DNA of 64,000 nt, from NCBI GenBank assembly GCA_963585895.1, contig OY757911.1:56313809-56377808 (forward strand), written 5' to 3'. Source of the DNA: Sepioteuthis lessoniana (Eukaryota; Mollusca; Cephalopoda; Myopsida; Loliginidae). Position numbers and translations under genes: made by a program. Below the pieces are notes generated by a model. The model saw only the letters and a list, made by a program, of their open reading frames with translations. It had not been told where the DNA came from and ran no database searches. This document shows, in pieces, positions 1 through 12,145 of the stretch (positions are counted from its first letter, which is position 1; every line of letters starts with the position of its first letter).

Positions 1-925
1 TTTAGATGTTAGAGAATTGCTAACGTTGTACGTTGATATTTATATTTTTTAGTAGACTGAGGACACGGTTATATGATATCCAATATGCCTACCAAATATA
101 AATAATTTTCAAACAAATCTATTTGATCCATTCTTGAGACCGTAACAAGTACTACCACAACGGTTCTGAGTGGACCAAGAATTAATGGCTATGAATATTA
201 CTCAAGCACCCACTGCTTAGTGGACACCATTTTTGCGGAGTGGGGTCATACCTTTCCGCAGAGAATAAAGTCAGCGTATTCTCAACCCCATGATTGTGCT
301 TTCAAAAGGCAGCAGGTGCACGAGCGAAATTTAAAAAGGAAAGAATGTAGTTCGCTGTAGAAGCACATCCAATGAGAAAAACACAACGAATAATATTCTG
401 ACAAAAAGTATTATTTTAAATGCATATTTTGTGCTATCTGCAACTTAAATCTATTATGTACATGTATGCAAACAATAACACCTCTTCACAGAAATAGGCA
501 GCAATATTATGAGTTATGCCTATTTATTTTTGCGCATATATATGTACTCATATCTATATGTGTGTATGTTGGTGTCGAACGTATATTTACAATGATATAG
601 TCGTTGAAAAAATATATATATATATAATGACGTATAATATCTTTAATCTACACTTTGAATTTAACGTTATTTAAGATAGTACCCATTCAGGGACTGATCA
701 TGATTTCCTGATTTCAAACATGATACTTCAAAAATATTAATAAATATTTAAGAACATCTATAAAACGTATATTTCGTACTTCTTGAATGAGTTTAATGCA
801 GTCAAAAGATGCAAGATTTCTGTTTTCATTTCTGATGTTTCCATAGAATCGAATATTTCTGACGATCCATTATATTACCCATAATAAATTTAGATTGTTA
901 GGTTTATTATAGACAAACCTCCCCG
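1..925. other. Anonymous AT-rich DNA, no gene seen
   Basis: No open frame with coding character, no recognisable repeat protein and no tRNA-like boxes. Short TA and TG runs occur around 537-625. Intergenic or intronic. Confidence 0.5.
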
Positions 926-927
926 GA

Positions 928-1160
928 GCAGGATTCCTTGTGGCGTAAGGGCTAACATGCCTGAAATTCAACAGGGCTGTAAGTGATTTCGAACTCCACA
1001 CGCCCTATAACGTTCGCTTTCGTAATAATACCATTCATACATTTATGAACTCCCTATCCACTAGCTCTGAGTTAAATTGTACCAATACTGTCCTTGGACA
1101 AAGATGGCTTTGGCTTTGAATACCTTAATAAGGTTGATATAAATTTTAAAAAAAAGCCAA
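928..1160 (+). repeat. tRNA-derived SINE, family 2, degraded copy
   Basis: Reads on the plus strand as a tRNA-like head (GTGGCGTAAGGGCTAAC, A-box-like; GATTTCGAACTCC, B-box-like). It continues into the family-2 body (CCTATAACGTTCGCTTTCG, then ATGAACTCCCTATCC and GAGTTAAATTGTACCA) and the family-2 tail (ATGGCTTTGGCTTTGAATA). The same order is seen at 21,122, 34,466 (reverse) and 63,214. The central ATGAACYCC...AGCTATGGGTT core is blurred here, so this is an old copy. Confidence 0.8.
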
Positions 1161-1769
1161 ACAACAATTTCCGTTTTTTTTTTTTTTTTGTTTTTATGAG
1201 CAGTACAAAATTTTCTTTTGAACAGAGCCACACATTTTGATTTCAAGGTCTATTACGTCTAATGTTATCTTGATTTAACGGTGATGTGAAATTTTCAAAA
1301 TATAAGAAAAAAGCCATTCCACTAATGGCCTAGGTTAGCTCTTTTGATAATTTTGTACATTTTTCATTCGTCACTGAACGTTTTAGTATGGTATTCAACA
1401 CGCACAAAGGTAACATTATTGTGTGATACCAAGGTTAACAGTGTCGTTTTAACTCATCTCAACAGAACTCAACCGAGTTGACATCCGACCATATTGCCGG
1501 CTATTTTAGGTAATTAGTCACTTGAACACATACAGCGGTTGACTGAATGTTACTTTACCTTCTATGGAGAGGGATTTTGACCATTATGCATGACGCTTTA
1601 TAGTGATAATGGTATCAATAATATCAATTAGGTACGACCACATATAAGTATGTATTTTTAAATGAGTAGCTCCACGGAGAGATTTGTTGTTCTTTTGGAA
1701 TTTATTCATTTATTTCGTTCTTACACACATGTACGTTTCCGGCTTGTTGCTTTTGTTAGAGAATATATA

Positions 1770-2560
1770 TGACACAAGACCTTGTTAAAGGGGTACAAAA
1801 TGAGACTAACACGTGTTTGCAGTTTGAATGGTTTTCAGTTGGTTGTTTTTTCTCTGGGTTGTTTTTGCTGTCGGTTGCGACATATGCTAGGGGTTTTTCG
1901 TTGTTGTGCTTTTTCGGGTTCCTTAATTCTATTCGTGGTATTTTTCTGCTACTTCAAATCCCTTATTTATTCGTGTTACTGCGTATCCTCTCTGGTTAAG
2001 TGTTGTGTGTAGGTTTTAAGGCATTTTTTAGGCTTTTATCCATGGTTATTGCGTGAATTCTACGTGTTAGAATGTAAGGGATGGATTTTATGCAGTTTTT
2101 TTTGGGGAGGGGGGGCGGAAACTTTTGAAGCTGAGTTATTGTTGGGTGTCTGAGGGTTTGTGGTAGATATCTGTGATGATTTGACCATTTACGTTTTTTA
2201 TTAGTACGTCTACAAATGGTAGGTTTTTTGAGCTGAGTTCCATAGTAAATTTTATTTTGAAGTGTAGGTTGTCAGGTAGGTTGAGTAATTCGGTAATGTC
2301 TCCCCATGGGCATTTCCAGAATATGAAGCAATCATCTAAACAGCTTTTCCATGATTTGGTAAATTATCCTTTTATGTCATTGCAGTATTGTTCCTATTAT
2401 TTCGTAGGGTAGCGTATGTTAGCGCCATTTTAGTTCCCATAGCTGTTCCTAGGGTCTGGATGTTGGTAATGTTATTAAATTGGAAGGCGTTATTTTTAGG
2501 TATTATTTCTATACCCTATAGGATAAATTGTATGTTAAACCTTGACACGAGCAGGATCCG
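1770..2560 (-). mobile_element. Penelope-like element, RT fragment (decayed)
   Basis: The reverse strand gives, in order, LGTAMGTKMA (near 2,425-2,455), LDDCFIFW (near 2,325-2,341), and FVDVLIKN followed by QIITDIYHKPSDTQ (near 2,150-2,240). GTAMGTK is the motif-B signature of Penelope-like reverse transcriptases, and the LDD motif supplies two catalytic aspartates. Further downstream (about 1,800-1,990) the match to the C-terminal linker becomes vague. Frameshifts and stops break the frame throughout (a stop soon after SDTQ, a shift between motifs B and C). No GIY-YIG endonuclease was found. The upstream N-terminal RT part is absent: 2,636 onward belongs to a different element. Confidence 0.75.
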
Positions 2561-2604
2561 ACAAAAAACAGTTTTTTAGTGGAGTTATGAGTTATATTTC
2601 TATG

Positions 2605-2634
2605 TTTAATCTATCTATCTAGCTATCTATCTAA
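2605..2634. repeat. (CTAT)n short tandem repeat
   Basis: About six CTAT units with one CTAG interruption, at the junction between the Penelope-like fragment and the LINE fragment. Confidence 0.8.
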
Positions 2635-2635
2635 G

Positions 2636-2905
2636 TAAGGAGTCAAGGCAGATTATTAATAGATTAGGGGCTCAAGTTTCCCCTTAGGGAAGACCAGCAA
2701 CAACGTCAAATATGTCTGTCTCCATCTGAGAAGCGAGCTTTTACTTTCGTGTTTTTATAAAGCATCATTAAGGCTGTGACAGTTTCTTTGGAGAGACGAT
2801 ACACTAGTACTATTTTCTTCATTTTCTGTCTGGGTATGGTGTCAAATGCTTTGGTAATATCTACGAAAAACCTAAAGGTTTTGTGTACTCCGTGTGAATG
2901 CTGGC
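2636..2905 (-). mobile_element. LINE family A reverse transcriptase core fragment
   Basis: The reverse strand encodes RFFVDITKAFDTIP (RT motif A, about 2,835-2,880), SKETVTALMMLYKNTKVKA, and then a decayed motif B (a G-E-T...APNLLIICLD stretch, the ancestral LQGDTLAPYLFIICLD type). The linear order matches the RT of the same family whose C-terminus lies at 45,431-46,002. A frameshift and two stops lie near motif B, so it is dead. It is head-on to the next fragment, which carries the 3' part of the same family on the opposite strand. Confidence 0.75.
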
Positions 2906-2969
2906 AAAACGGAATACATCCGTTTTAATTAAGAAGGACACATTGGGCTAAATGGTGGTTCGCTAAAAA

Positions 2970-3490
2970 TTAGTGGACAGGTTTAGGTACGTTCGCTGCA
3001 GCGTCTCATCTACTGAACGTGACAACAGTATGTTCCAAGCGAAGGCTTGGATTGCTATCGATTGGTTATCGTTAATATGTACGTTTTATCGATCCAATAA
3101 AATAAAACGCAATTTTTTTCCAAGCAGCGAGCGTATCAATTCTACTACATGAATTCAGCACCTGGAGGCTGACTAAAGGAAAAAGCTAAACGGAACTGCA
3201 CAAGAATGTTTGAGCTATTTTAAACCAATCCTGGAAGCAACATGCCACGAAATAGCAATTGTACAGCTACCTACCTCCTATCTGTAAAACCATCCAAATA
3301 AGATGAACACGACATGCAGAAAACTGCTGGAGAAATAAGGAGGAACTCAAAAGGACGTGCAAGAGTTGGCCGACGAACAAGTACTAACATACAACAGACC
3401 CAGGATGTAGTCTAGAACACCTGCTGGAAGCGTTGTATGATATTGACGAATGGCGAAAGAGATTCGGGAAAATTATCTCCAATAATATAC
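2970..3490 (+). mobile_element. LINE family A 3' region, heavily mutated
   Basis: Plus-strand translation, with frameshifts, gives SVSSTERDNS, AKAWIAID, then fragments corresponding to LTKRLEKKLNG, ILNKSWK, IRRTRHAE and EEWRERF-type residues. This is the post-RT C-terminal region of family A (compare 45,431-46,002). There are many stops and it is clearly a pseudo-copy. Together with 2,636-2,905 it may be an inverted insertion (twin priming) or two independent events. Confidence 0.65.
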
Positions 3491-3494
3491 AGTC

Positions 3495-4568
3495 GAACTA
3501 TCTTCCCAATCTCTTTTAGCACGTAACCACTTCAATTCATCAAATTTATGAATTTAATCCATAAATTTGACCCTACTGGTAATACCAGCCTGAGTCACAA
3601 TGAAACTGAGTATAATCGCTGCAGAAGACAACAGCCTACACTCACCAAAGTTGTAGAACTCACAACTCACCAAATAATACCTTTCAGAATTGCTCCCAGC
3701 AAAAACAAATACTAGATAGATGACGTTGGTGTTCACTAAAAGTATAGCTCTACATTTGAACTCTTACACAAAGCATAATAAACATCTCAACAATTCATAG
3801 TTCATTTAATATTACTTAAAATATGATGAGAGAAACTAATCAATATCACTACTCGTTTGTGATTTTGAATGAATAGGTATTGGATGCTTTTTAACACATA
3901 TCTCACAAAATGTGATCAGAGGCATAAGGTACAATATTTTCAATGTACAAAAGCCTTTGAATATTCGCAAGTAGTGCACAATTTTTAAAACCTACCTAAA
4001 CAAGAAAAAAAAGTATATTTGATAGCACTGAAGAAATAGAAAGAAAACACATTAAAAAAGAAAATTGGAGAAAGATCTTGTTTTATGATAGATTTTACAA
4101 TTCTTTCCTTATTAAGTTTTCTAAATGGCTGACTATATTTGAGTAGACGTGTATAACGTATTTGTGGCAAAGGATCAGCATGTTTCTGATTGTATTGTCA
4201 GAAAAGATTTGATAATTTCGTATTAGATCTAATAAAAAAATACAAGTCATTCAATTTTCATTTTTTCTGTTGAAGATTTTTGTAAGATCATCACGACAAT
4301 GAATCAACTACTGGTAATATAATTGATAAAATTCCCATGAAGAATGAGAGATAAGAAGTTGTAAGGATAACGTCCCATGGAACCAGCTTACATTGATGGA
4401 GGTGTTATGGTTAGGAAGCCCATAGGAGTAATGTTAAGATTAAAATATTCCTATTCTCTTCAAGGTGAAGACAATGTAGTTTTTATTCTGCTTGATCAGT
4501 AATATAACAAAACAGAGCAGGATAAGATTTGGTTCCTGTCATTCATTGGCTATAATGGCATAGTGATT

Positions 4569-4570
<2 letters not shown>
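3495..4570. other. Anonymous AT-rich DNA, no gene seen
   Basis: Only short frames without coding character. No repeat family recognised by eye. Confidence 0.45.

Positions 4571-4571
<1 letters not shown>

Positions 4572-4634
<63 letters not shown>
4572..4634. repeat. (TA)n microsatellite
   Basis: About 31 uninterrupted TA units. Confidence 0.95.
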
Positions 4635-4637
<3 letters not shown>

Positions 4638-4646
4638 CCTGACAGA

Positions 4647-4745
4647 AACACACATTCACACACGCGCGTGCGCGCATAGACACACAAACACGAACGTGCG
4701 CGCGCACGCACACACACATACAGATAAATAGATAGATAGATAGAT
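4647..4745. repeat. Alternating CA/CG purine-pyrimidine tract plus (GATA)n
   Basis: CACACA stretches are interleaved with CGCGCGTGCGCGC and GTGCGCGCGCACGC blocks, followed by GATA units (4,724-4,745). The long alternating purine-pyrimidine run is the sequence type prone to Z-DNA. Confidence 0.85.
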
Positions 4746-5028
4746 CGATTGGTAAGTATTTGTTGATTTCAAAAAATCGGAATACTTCATCAATAAATTT
4801 CAAGCGGCCTTGTCATTTTCATTACCTATGCAAACATATTCTTTCATCTCCCATAGGTAATTTTGATGCTCCTGTCAGTGTATCTTTAAATGAAAATCAG
4901 AACTGATCACACGAAGAAAATCTGAGGAAGAATCTCATAATATATTGACAAGGATGGTTAAAAGGGGATATTTTAAAATCATATCATAAAGGAACTCTTT
5001 TAGTAATGTTTTCAATTTACGAAACATA

Positions 5029-6129
<1,101 letters not shown>

Positions 6130-6415
6130 ATTCATTTTTTGTTCTATACCTATTCTATTATTCTGTCAGTGGAAGAAACTTAGGTAATGCAATTTATTAA
6201 TAAAAAAAAATATTACACAAACTGCTATCTCGAAAAAATACATAAAAAAAGATCAGACGAGAAACATTCGTACTGCTTGAAAATAATCAGCCAATATCCC
6301 AATGCCTCGTCAAAAGAAAAAAAAAATGACAGAATGCCGTAAGCTAAAACGTAAGAGAGTACAGTACAATAACTAGAGCCAAATACGAATACCGACGGGC
6401 CAAAAATAATTTACC

Positions 6416-6418
<3 letters not shown>

Positions 6419-6509
<91 letters not shown>
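6419..6509. repeat. (TA)n microsatellite
   Basis: About 90 bp of TA units with one C interruption near 6,448. Confidence 0.95.
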
Positions 6510-6511
<2 letters not shown>

Positions 6512-7205
6512 TTACTAAAAGAGTGCCTCTGGTACTTTATAACCCAGCACTATCTTTTGTATGGTCTACATGTTTGCAACAAACCCGGTTTTCTTTCCAT
6601 GCTTACGTGATGATGAAGTCTGAAAAATAAAACCTGTCAAAATGCCAGTGGGCACTTTCGTAATTAAAATGTCCACCTAGTATACTCATTTAATAATGGC
6701 AACCAATATGTTGATAAATCTTCCTTTCATGAGAAAGAAAGTCTGCTCTAAGACAGTGCGCTCAAGCCATAGCTTTTCTAAAGCATCCGTCGAGCATAAT
6801 GACATATTGGCATAAATCTTGTTATAACAACAACGTTGGACTCATGTTCTGGAAGCTGTGTGCGTAGGATTGACTTATTTCATCGTTTTTCTGCGCAATA
6901 AATTTAATCATTAGGCATACAAATGACTTTTATTTTACCGTGGGATTGTAACAGCATCATTAATGCATGTATGTTCGTATGTATGTATTTGATTGTTTCT
7001 GTGATTTACTTGTCCGGATGCCAAACACTTTGCTTGGTGTGTATAGAAGCAAATAAAGAATAGTAATAAATTTAGTATGTTGTTATCCGTCCTCTAGTAA
7101 AAAAATATAACAGTATTTTGACATGTATATCTATAAAGAAGAAAATATATATATTAAAAAAAGCAATATGTGCACTAATATTACACATCGACACACAGAC
7201 ATATA
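6510..7205. other. Anonymous DNA, no gene seen
   Basis: No recognisable gene. An AATAAAG motif lies at 7,053, after a GTATGTATGTAT run near 6,980, without any open frame upstream. Confidence 0.4.
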
Positions 7206-7207
7206 TC

Positions 7208-7209
<2 letters not shown>

Positions 7210-7272
<63 letters not shown>
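7210..7272. repeat. Compound (CA)n(TA)n microsatellite
   Basis: About 24 CA units followed by about 8 TA units. Confidence 0.95.
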
Positions 7273-7504
7273 GTTACAGTTATTGGGGTTAAAAAATGGA
7301 ATTGGTGACCTGGACAATGCTATAACCGTTTTAGCTCAGGCTTATGTCTTTACAAAGGCATGAATCTAATTGTTCTTCCACCAAGTCGGAAAGCTTTTAA
7401 TTCAAATCATTGTTACTCCAATTAAAAATGACGTTTTATTATATCCAACTCGAAGGGATTAAGTAAACACATACATGAAACCCTTTAATCTCTTATCATA
7501 TTTA

Positions 7505-7786
7505 CCCAACCCCTCCGCTCGAGCAGGATATGACACATGGTCAATTTTTTTAAGCGGAGTTTAACAGGTTTGAGTTCAGAGTTTTCCTTCTTCTAGACTA
7601 GTTGCCTTACCAAGGCTGAAGAACCCAGTGTGCCCTACTATTTACCCATAGCTGGAGGGAGAATAATTGGATTCATACCTTTCCCAAGGGGATTAGAGCT
7701 ATGTGAAATGCAATCAGTCCAGGATTTGAACTCGTGTCACTGTGTCCAATTCCTGCGACGTTAACCATTACACCACGGGCACCTCC
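7505..7786 (-). repeat. tRNA-derived SINE, family 1, near full length
   Basis: On the minus strand it begins GGAGGTGCCCGTGGTGTAAT (A-box region GTGGTGTAATGGTTAACG), then the B-box-like GAGTTCAAATCCTGGA. Next come the core (CCCCTTGGGAAAGGTATGAA, CCAGCTATGGGTAAATAG) and the family-1 3' part (CTTCAGCCTTGGTAAGGCAA...GAAAACTCTGAACTCAAACC...GAGCGGAGGGGTTGGGTAAAT). About 280 bp. This is one of the best-preserved copies and a good reference for the family in this window. Confidence 0.9.
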
Positions 7787-8291
7787 AAATGTCTCTTATA
7801 AAGATACATTATACCAAGTTATGAATATGAATTCTTTGTATACCAATTTTAGATTTACATTTTCCAGAACGATGGATAAATATTGATTTTTCGAGATTAT
7901 TTTTATGTGGATGCTCATATTTTTAAGCATGCCGGTCAATAATTTCTTGTGTGTTCTTGAGTTGTGTTGGGTGCCTATCAATGTCAAACCACGGTTGTTG
8001 CGATGTAATACATAAACATGCATACTGCGAAACTGGCTTTTCCGTAAAGCTATCACACTTCCCATCACAGATCAAATGTTCATGCTATAATGGCTATTAA
8101 TTTCCTGTGGCGTTTAATCCTCATGGGATTAACACAGCGTTATCTCATCGATGTCATCCATACAACCCAAGGTTATATATCTTTGTTATTTAACACACCG
8201 AATCGACTTTGTGATATGCTGATGCCTTGTGGTTGGTTGTTTACAAGTCCTGGTTTGGATTATAATAGGAAAGGGACTAAGAACGTATTTT

Positions 8292-8293
<2 letters not shown>

Positions 8294-8341
<48 letters not shown>
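8294..8341. repeat. (TA)n tract at the 3' end of a SINE
   Basis: About 20 TA units then GTATGTATGTA, directly abutting the 3' end of the minus-strand SINE at 8,343. It probably grew from the SINE tail. Confidence 0.9.
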
Positions 8342-8342
<1 letters not shown>

Positions 8343-8344
<2 letters not shown>

Positions 8345-8648
8345 CCAAACCCTCCGCTCGGGCAGGATATGACACAAAGTCAATTTTTAAGCGAAGTTTA
8401 ACAGGTTTGAATTCAGAGTTTTCATTCTCCTAGACTAGTGGCCTCATCAAGGCTGAAGAATCAAGTCTGCACTAATATTCACCCATAGCTGGATGGAGAA
8501 TAATTGGATTCATACCTTTCCCAAGGGTATTAGTGCCATGTGAAATACAATTAGTCTCGAGCAGGATTTGAACTCGTGTCACCGTGTCCATTTCCTACCA
8601 TGATAACCACTACACCACGGGCACCTCCCCATTAAACCACGGGCACCT

Positions 8649-8650
<2 letters not shown>
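8343..8650 (-). repeat. tRNA-derived SINE, family 1, full length
   Basis: Same order of parts as 7,505-7,786 and same orientation, about 850 bp away: head (GGTGCCCGTGGTGTAGTGGT), B-box-like GAGTTCAAATCCTG, core (CCCTTGGGAAAGGTATGAA, CCAGCTATGGGTGAATA) and tail ending GAGCGGAGGGTTTGGTACAT. The first about 20 bp of the head are duplicated (two CCACGGGCACCTCC blocks on the plus strand, 8,615-8,628 and 8,637-8,650). Confidence 0.92.

Positions 8651-8734
<84 letters not shown>
8651..8734. repeat. Palindromic microsatellite (AC)n-ATATAT-(GT)n
   Basis: About 15 AC units, a short ATATAT centre, then about 24 GT units. The AC and GT arms are perfect reverse complements, so this can fold into a long hairpin or cruciform. 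Confidence 0.95.
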
Positions 8735-8735
<1 letters not shown>

Positions 8736-10141
8736 GATTTAACAAACCTTCATCAAAATGTATGCTGTAACTTAGCAATACTTAAAGCCAATTGACTGTG
8801 CCAAAAATGAGCTCAAGTTCGGTTAAAGATATTATCTACAAATTGTTTACAATTTATATAAATTTAATATATATATATATACATATGTGTGTGTGTGTTT
8901 GTGTGTGTGTTTGAATTATCAAACCATTAGAAAAACGTTTTTCTTAAATCAGTTAAGTCCTCAAATATTGAACAGCAGAGAAGGATAAAACCTTAAGAAA
9001 TTGCTATATGAACCCTGCATATTATCACCATTTAGAAATGTTTCGTGTATTTGGAAAAAAAATACAATTTTCGTATGAACAAAGAAAGATTGAATATTCC
9101 AAGCACTGGGTAAAAAATTAAATCCATGGCTTAAGAATAGAAGTATGAACGGAAAAGTATGAAAAATGCAGCTTCCACTGTTACCAAATATATTGAACAT
9201 TAGTTATGCATTAATCCTAGAATATGGACTAGGACTTTCTAAATGAACTAAATTGTTGTGCTAGTATAGAAGAGTGATAGAATTGATGGGATTTTCTAAA
9301 TGTTCATATGGGATTCAGTCTTCGCCAAACATTGAAGGGAAATAATACGATGCGAGGCTTTTTGAGGCATAATTCAAAGCAGGAAAAAGAAAAAAAAACT
9401 CACAGTTATCTAAAAATGCATTATCGTGAATAGTGAAAGCTTCGTTCTCAGATATAGAGTAGGACCTATATTTAGCACTAAACCTAATTACTGCACCAAC
9501 AAAGAAGAATGAATTCATAAATGCAACGTTCAGTCATTAAAACTGAAATGAAAAAGTCTTGATTACAGTTCGATGCGATTGTGTATTTAGAAAGATGAAA
9601 CTGATCTAGAAGTTTTTTTGTTTATTCTCTGTGAGTATGAGAAAAAACTAGAGAAGTTAAAGTCTATTTGCATCTTCCAATATATAACTCGTCCCTTTAT
9701 CCACACGTATAATTCCTTAGCTACGAATGATAATTGTTTTTTTTTTCAAGGTTATTGTGTAAGTTCTCACAAATTAAAATAAAAAATAAAGCTCAATTGA
9801 TTGGACAAACTATTATTTTGACATAACACAAAAGACAGTTCTCTTCTGGATTATTTCTGGATGAAAAATACTAGCGGTCTTGACATTCAAAAAAAGAATG
9901 AATTAACAATAGCAAATCACCATCTACTCATCGCAAAATGTGCTATAATCTTTAAAAAATCGTCAATTACACTTCCGTGACAAAGACAGTAATCTCTAGT
10001 CATTCGGACATAAATTAGGGATCAAAAATATTATTCTAATCAAAAGTAAATTCATTATCTCTTTTTATTTGATAGGATAGTTTATATGTAGATATCTACT
10101 AATCTCTCTGCTTCAATAGTAAGTTTCTGGTCAAGTTTTTT

Positions 10142-10146
<5 letters not shown>
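8735..10146. other. Anonymous AT-rich DNA, no gene seen
   Basis: Contains a small TA/TG tract at 8,866-8,912. No transposon protein or tRNA-like motif recognised. Confidence 0.4.

Positions 10147-10200
<54 letters not shown>
10147..10200. repeat. (TA)n microsatellite
   Basis: About 27 uninterrupted TA units. Confidence 0.95.
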
Positions 10201-10203
<3 letters not shown>

Positions 10204-11215
10204 AACTTTACTCACCAGGCTTTGACTTCGGAAAACACTGAGTTGTGAGGATTTATATCATCTTTTAGTATAGCTTATTTTGATATTCATTGTATTTCAA
10301 ACTTTAGTTTTATTAAAAGCTGTAATAATATTTGGTTTTATTACAGGATCAACTTTTTATTATTGAACCTTATCTAACGTTTTTAGATTTATTAATCGGT
10401 AAATGAATTGAGAAATATCTTAAAGTGATAAAGCAAATGCCATATTTATCTAATTTAGTTTAGAAATGATTGATGTATTCGGATATCAGTTGGATATGTT
10501 TTCATAATTTTATAATTTATTTATTCATTGGTTTTACTAATATTTCCGAGTAAGAAATAGTCTATCGACCGTAAAGAACACTTGACTGCATCACGTCATC
10601 ATCAGAAAATATAGTGGCTTTTCTGCAATGATCACGAAATGTGCAGTTTTCATTTCTACTTGGTAATCCTTAGTACAGGGATTTACAGAAGAAACCTTTT
10701 CACTTATGCAATGATTTGCTTAGACAAGACCTTATTTTAATTTGAAAGGTTGAACTTGATGAATATGATTATATGTTTAGAGATTTTGAGCAGCAATTTG
10801 GAAACTGATGCAACTTCGATTTGAAATTTAGCTTCATCGGAGTCATGCTCTGCTAAATAATTGTGGCCACTGACCATTCTCGATGGTCTTCCGGTTTTGA
10901 TGTGAGTAGCAACTGATGTCGATAACATCGATGAAACTATTTAAGATGACTGAAACAATTTGTATTGAACAAATTGGGATTTTCACAAAAAAGTTGGTGC
11001 TGCGCGAAAAAATTTTAGACAGATATGATAGCACTTTTAATGCTCTGATTTCTCAATTGTTGTTTCTGTCAAGTTGGATTTTTTCGTTTAAAAATGGACT
11101 TCTGGCTTGGCTTCAGTTTTAATAAAGTTTTTTGTTTTCATCAAATGTTAATAGAAGTCCCAGTTCAAAAAAGGGTCGTATTTGTCAATTTTACCGGCCC
11201 TAGATAAATATGGCG

Positions 11216-11217
<2 letters not shown>
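10201..11217. other. Anonymous DNA; possible old repeat on the minus strand
   Basis: The reverse strand of about 10,730-11,110 has a run of short overlapping frames (for example KLNFKSK, TSVATHIKTGRPSRMVSG) with stops between them. This could be an old transposon relic, but I recognise no family. AATAAAG lies at 11,121 on the plus strand. Confidence 0.25.

Positions 11218-11269
<52 letters not shown>
11218..11269. repeat. (TA)n microsatellite
   Basis: About 26 TA units. Confidence 0.95.
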
Positions 11270-11272
<3 letters not shown>

Positions 11273-11593
11273 GAGGAGTAAGGGAATCGTATTTTTTATT
11301 GATTAAAATAATAAAAAAAAACAAATTGGAAAACCATTTCGTTCAGTGCGTTTTTTTATAAATGCACCTGGATCATTCAAAAGATAAAGATATTAAGTTT
11401 GGTGGAAGGGATTAAAAATAAATTCCCACGATTCCCACCCAATTTCCCAAATAGACAAAGAATTTTGAATTGTCTTCTCTGCTGGCACAAGGTAGGCTAT
11501 ATTTTTATTGCCCTCTAATTTTTTTTTAATCATTTTAATTAATAAATAAATAGGATTCTCTCACTATTTGTAATAGTAAAATTTTCATCTTCC

Positions 11594-11810
11594 AAACCTC
11601 TCAACGTGATCAGGATGTAACATGAGGTAAATTTTGTGCGGAGTTTGACAGCTTTGAATTGAGATTTTTAATTCTTCTAAAACAATCGACATATCAATGT
11701 TAAAGAGGTCAGTCAATTCTACGATTTAAATATTGCTAGATGAAAAAATAGCTGAATTCATACCTTCTGCAAGTGTATTAGCGCTATATGAACTGCATAT
11801 ATGCATACGA
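11594..11810 (-). repeat. SINE family 1, diverged copy
   Basis: Reads as the family-1 3' tail (reverse of CCAAACCTCTCAACGTGATC), the AATTCAAAGCTGTC segment and a core fragment (the reverse of GAATTCATACCTTCTGCAAG and GTATTAGCGCTATATGAACT). The tRNA-like head is missing. Many substitutions, so an old insertion. Confidence 0.65.
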
Positions 11811-11968
11811 ATGAGCAGTATACAAGTATATCTTTCAGGTTTAGGGTTTTATGATTTATTTTAATGGTATGTCATCCAATGTCTGGTTATGAAATAGCAT
11901 TTCTAGTCGATTTATATTCATATTTTTTCGCATATGTTTCATGATAGTTTTTTTTTTTTTGTATACAG

Positions 11969-12145
11969 TTATTTGAAATTGTTGGGTATCACCTTCCTTT
12001 TCAGCATAACGAGCTGTTCCATCTTCTATATATGGCAGTAGCGGAGATCATTCTGGGAATAAACCATCGAGTCAGACCAGAAGAGCCATTCCTATTGTTG
12101 AAGTATATCATTACTCTATCACTAATCCTATGTTCTTATTACTAA
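11969..12145 (+). CDS. Candidate exon with strong upstream acceptor (unrecognised product)
   Basis: A thymine-rich tract (11,948-11,960) followed by GTATACAG ends at 11,968 in the form of a 3' splice site. From the very next base a frame stays open for 58 codons to TAA at 12,143-12,145. It starts LFEIVGYHLPF, contains MAVAEIILGINHRVRPEEP and ends in a hydrophobic stretch (LLLKYIITLSLIL). No ATG is needed if it is an internal or last exon. A second acceptor-like site (CCTTCCTTTTCAG, ending at 12,004) lies in the same frame. I see no good donor inside, so it would be a terminal exon or a pseudo-exon. I do not recognise the protein, and no neighbouring exon was found. A chance open frame or a transposon relic remains possible. 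Confidence 0.28.
   Translation, partial: LFEIVGYHLPFQHNELFHLLYMAVAEIILGINHRVRPEEPFLLLKYIITLSLILCSYY

Noticed and set aside
7720-7786. tRNA gene on the minus strand
   Set aside because: A- and B-box-like motifs are present, but the stem pairing is poor and the sequence continues into a SINE body repeated elsewhere; same reasoning for 8,570-8,650, 30,062-30,135, 41,600-41,674 and 63,214-63,290.
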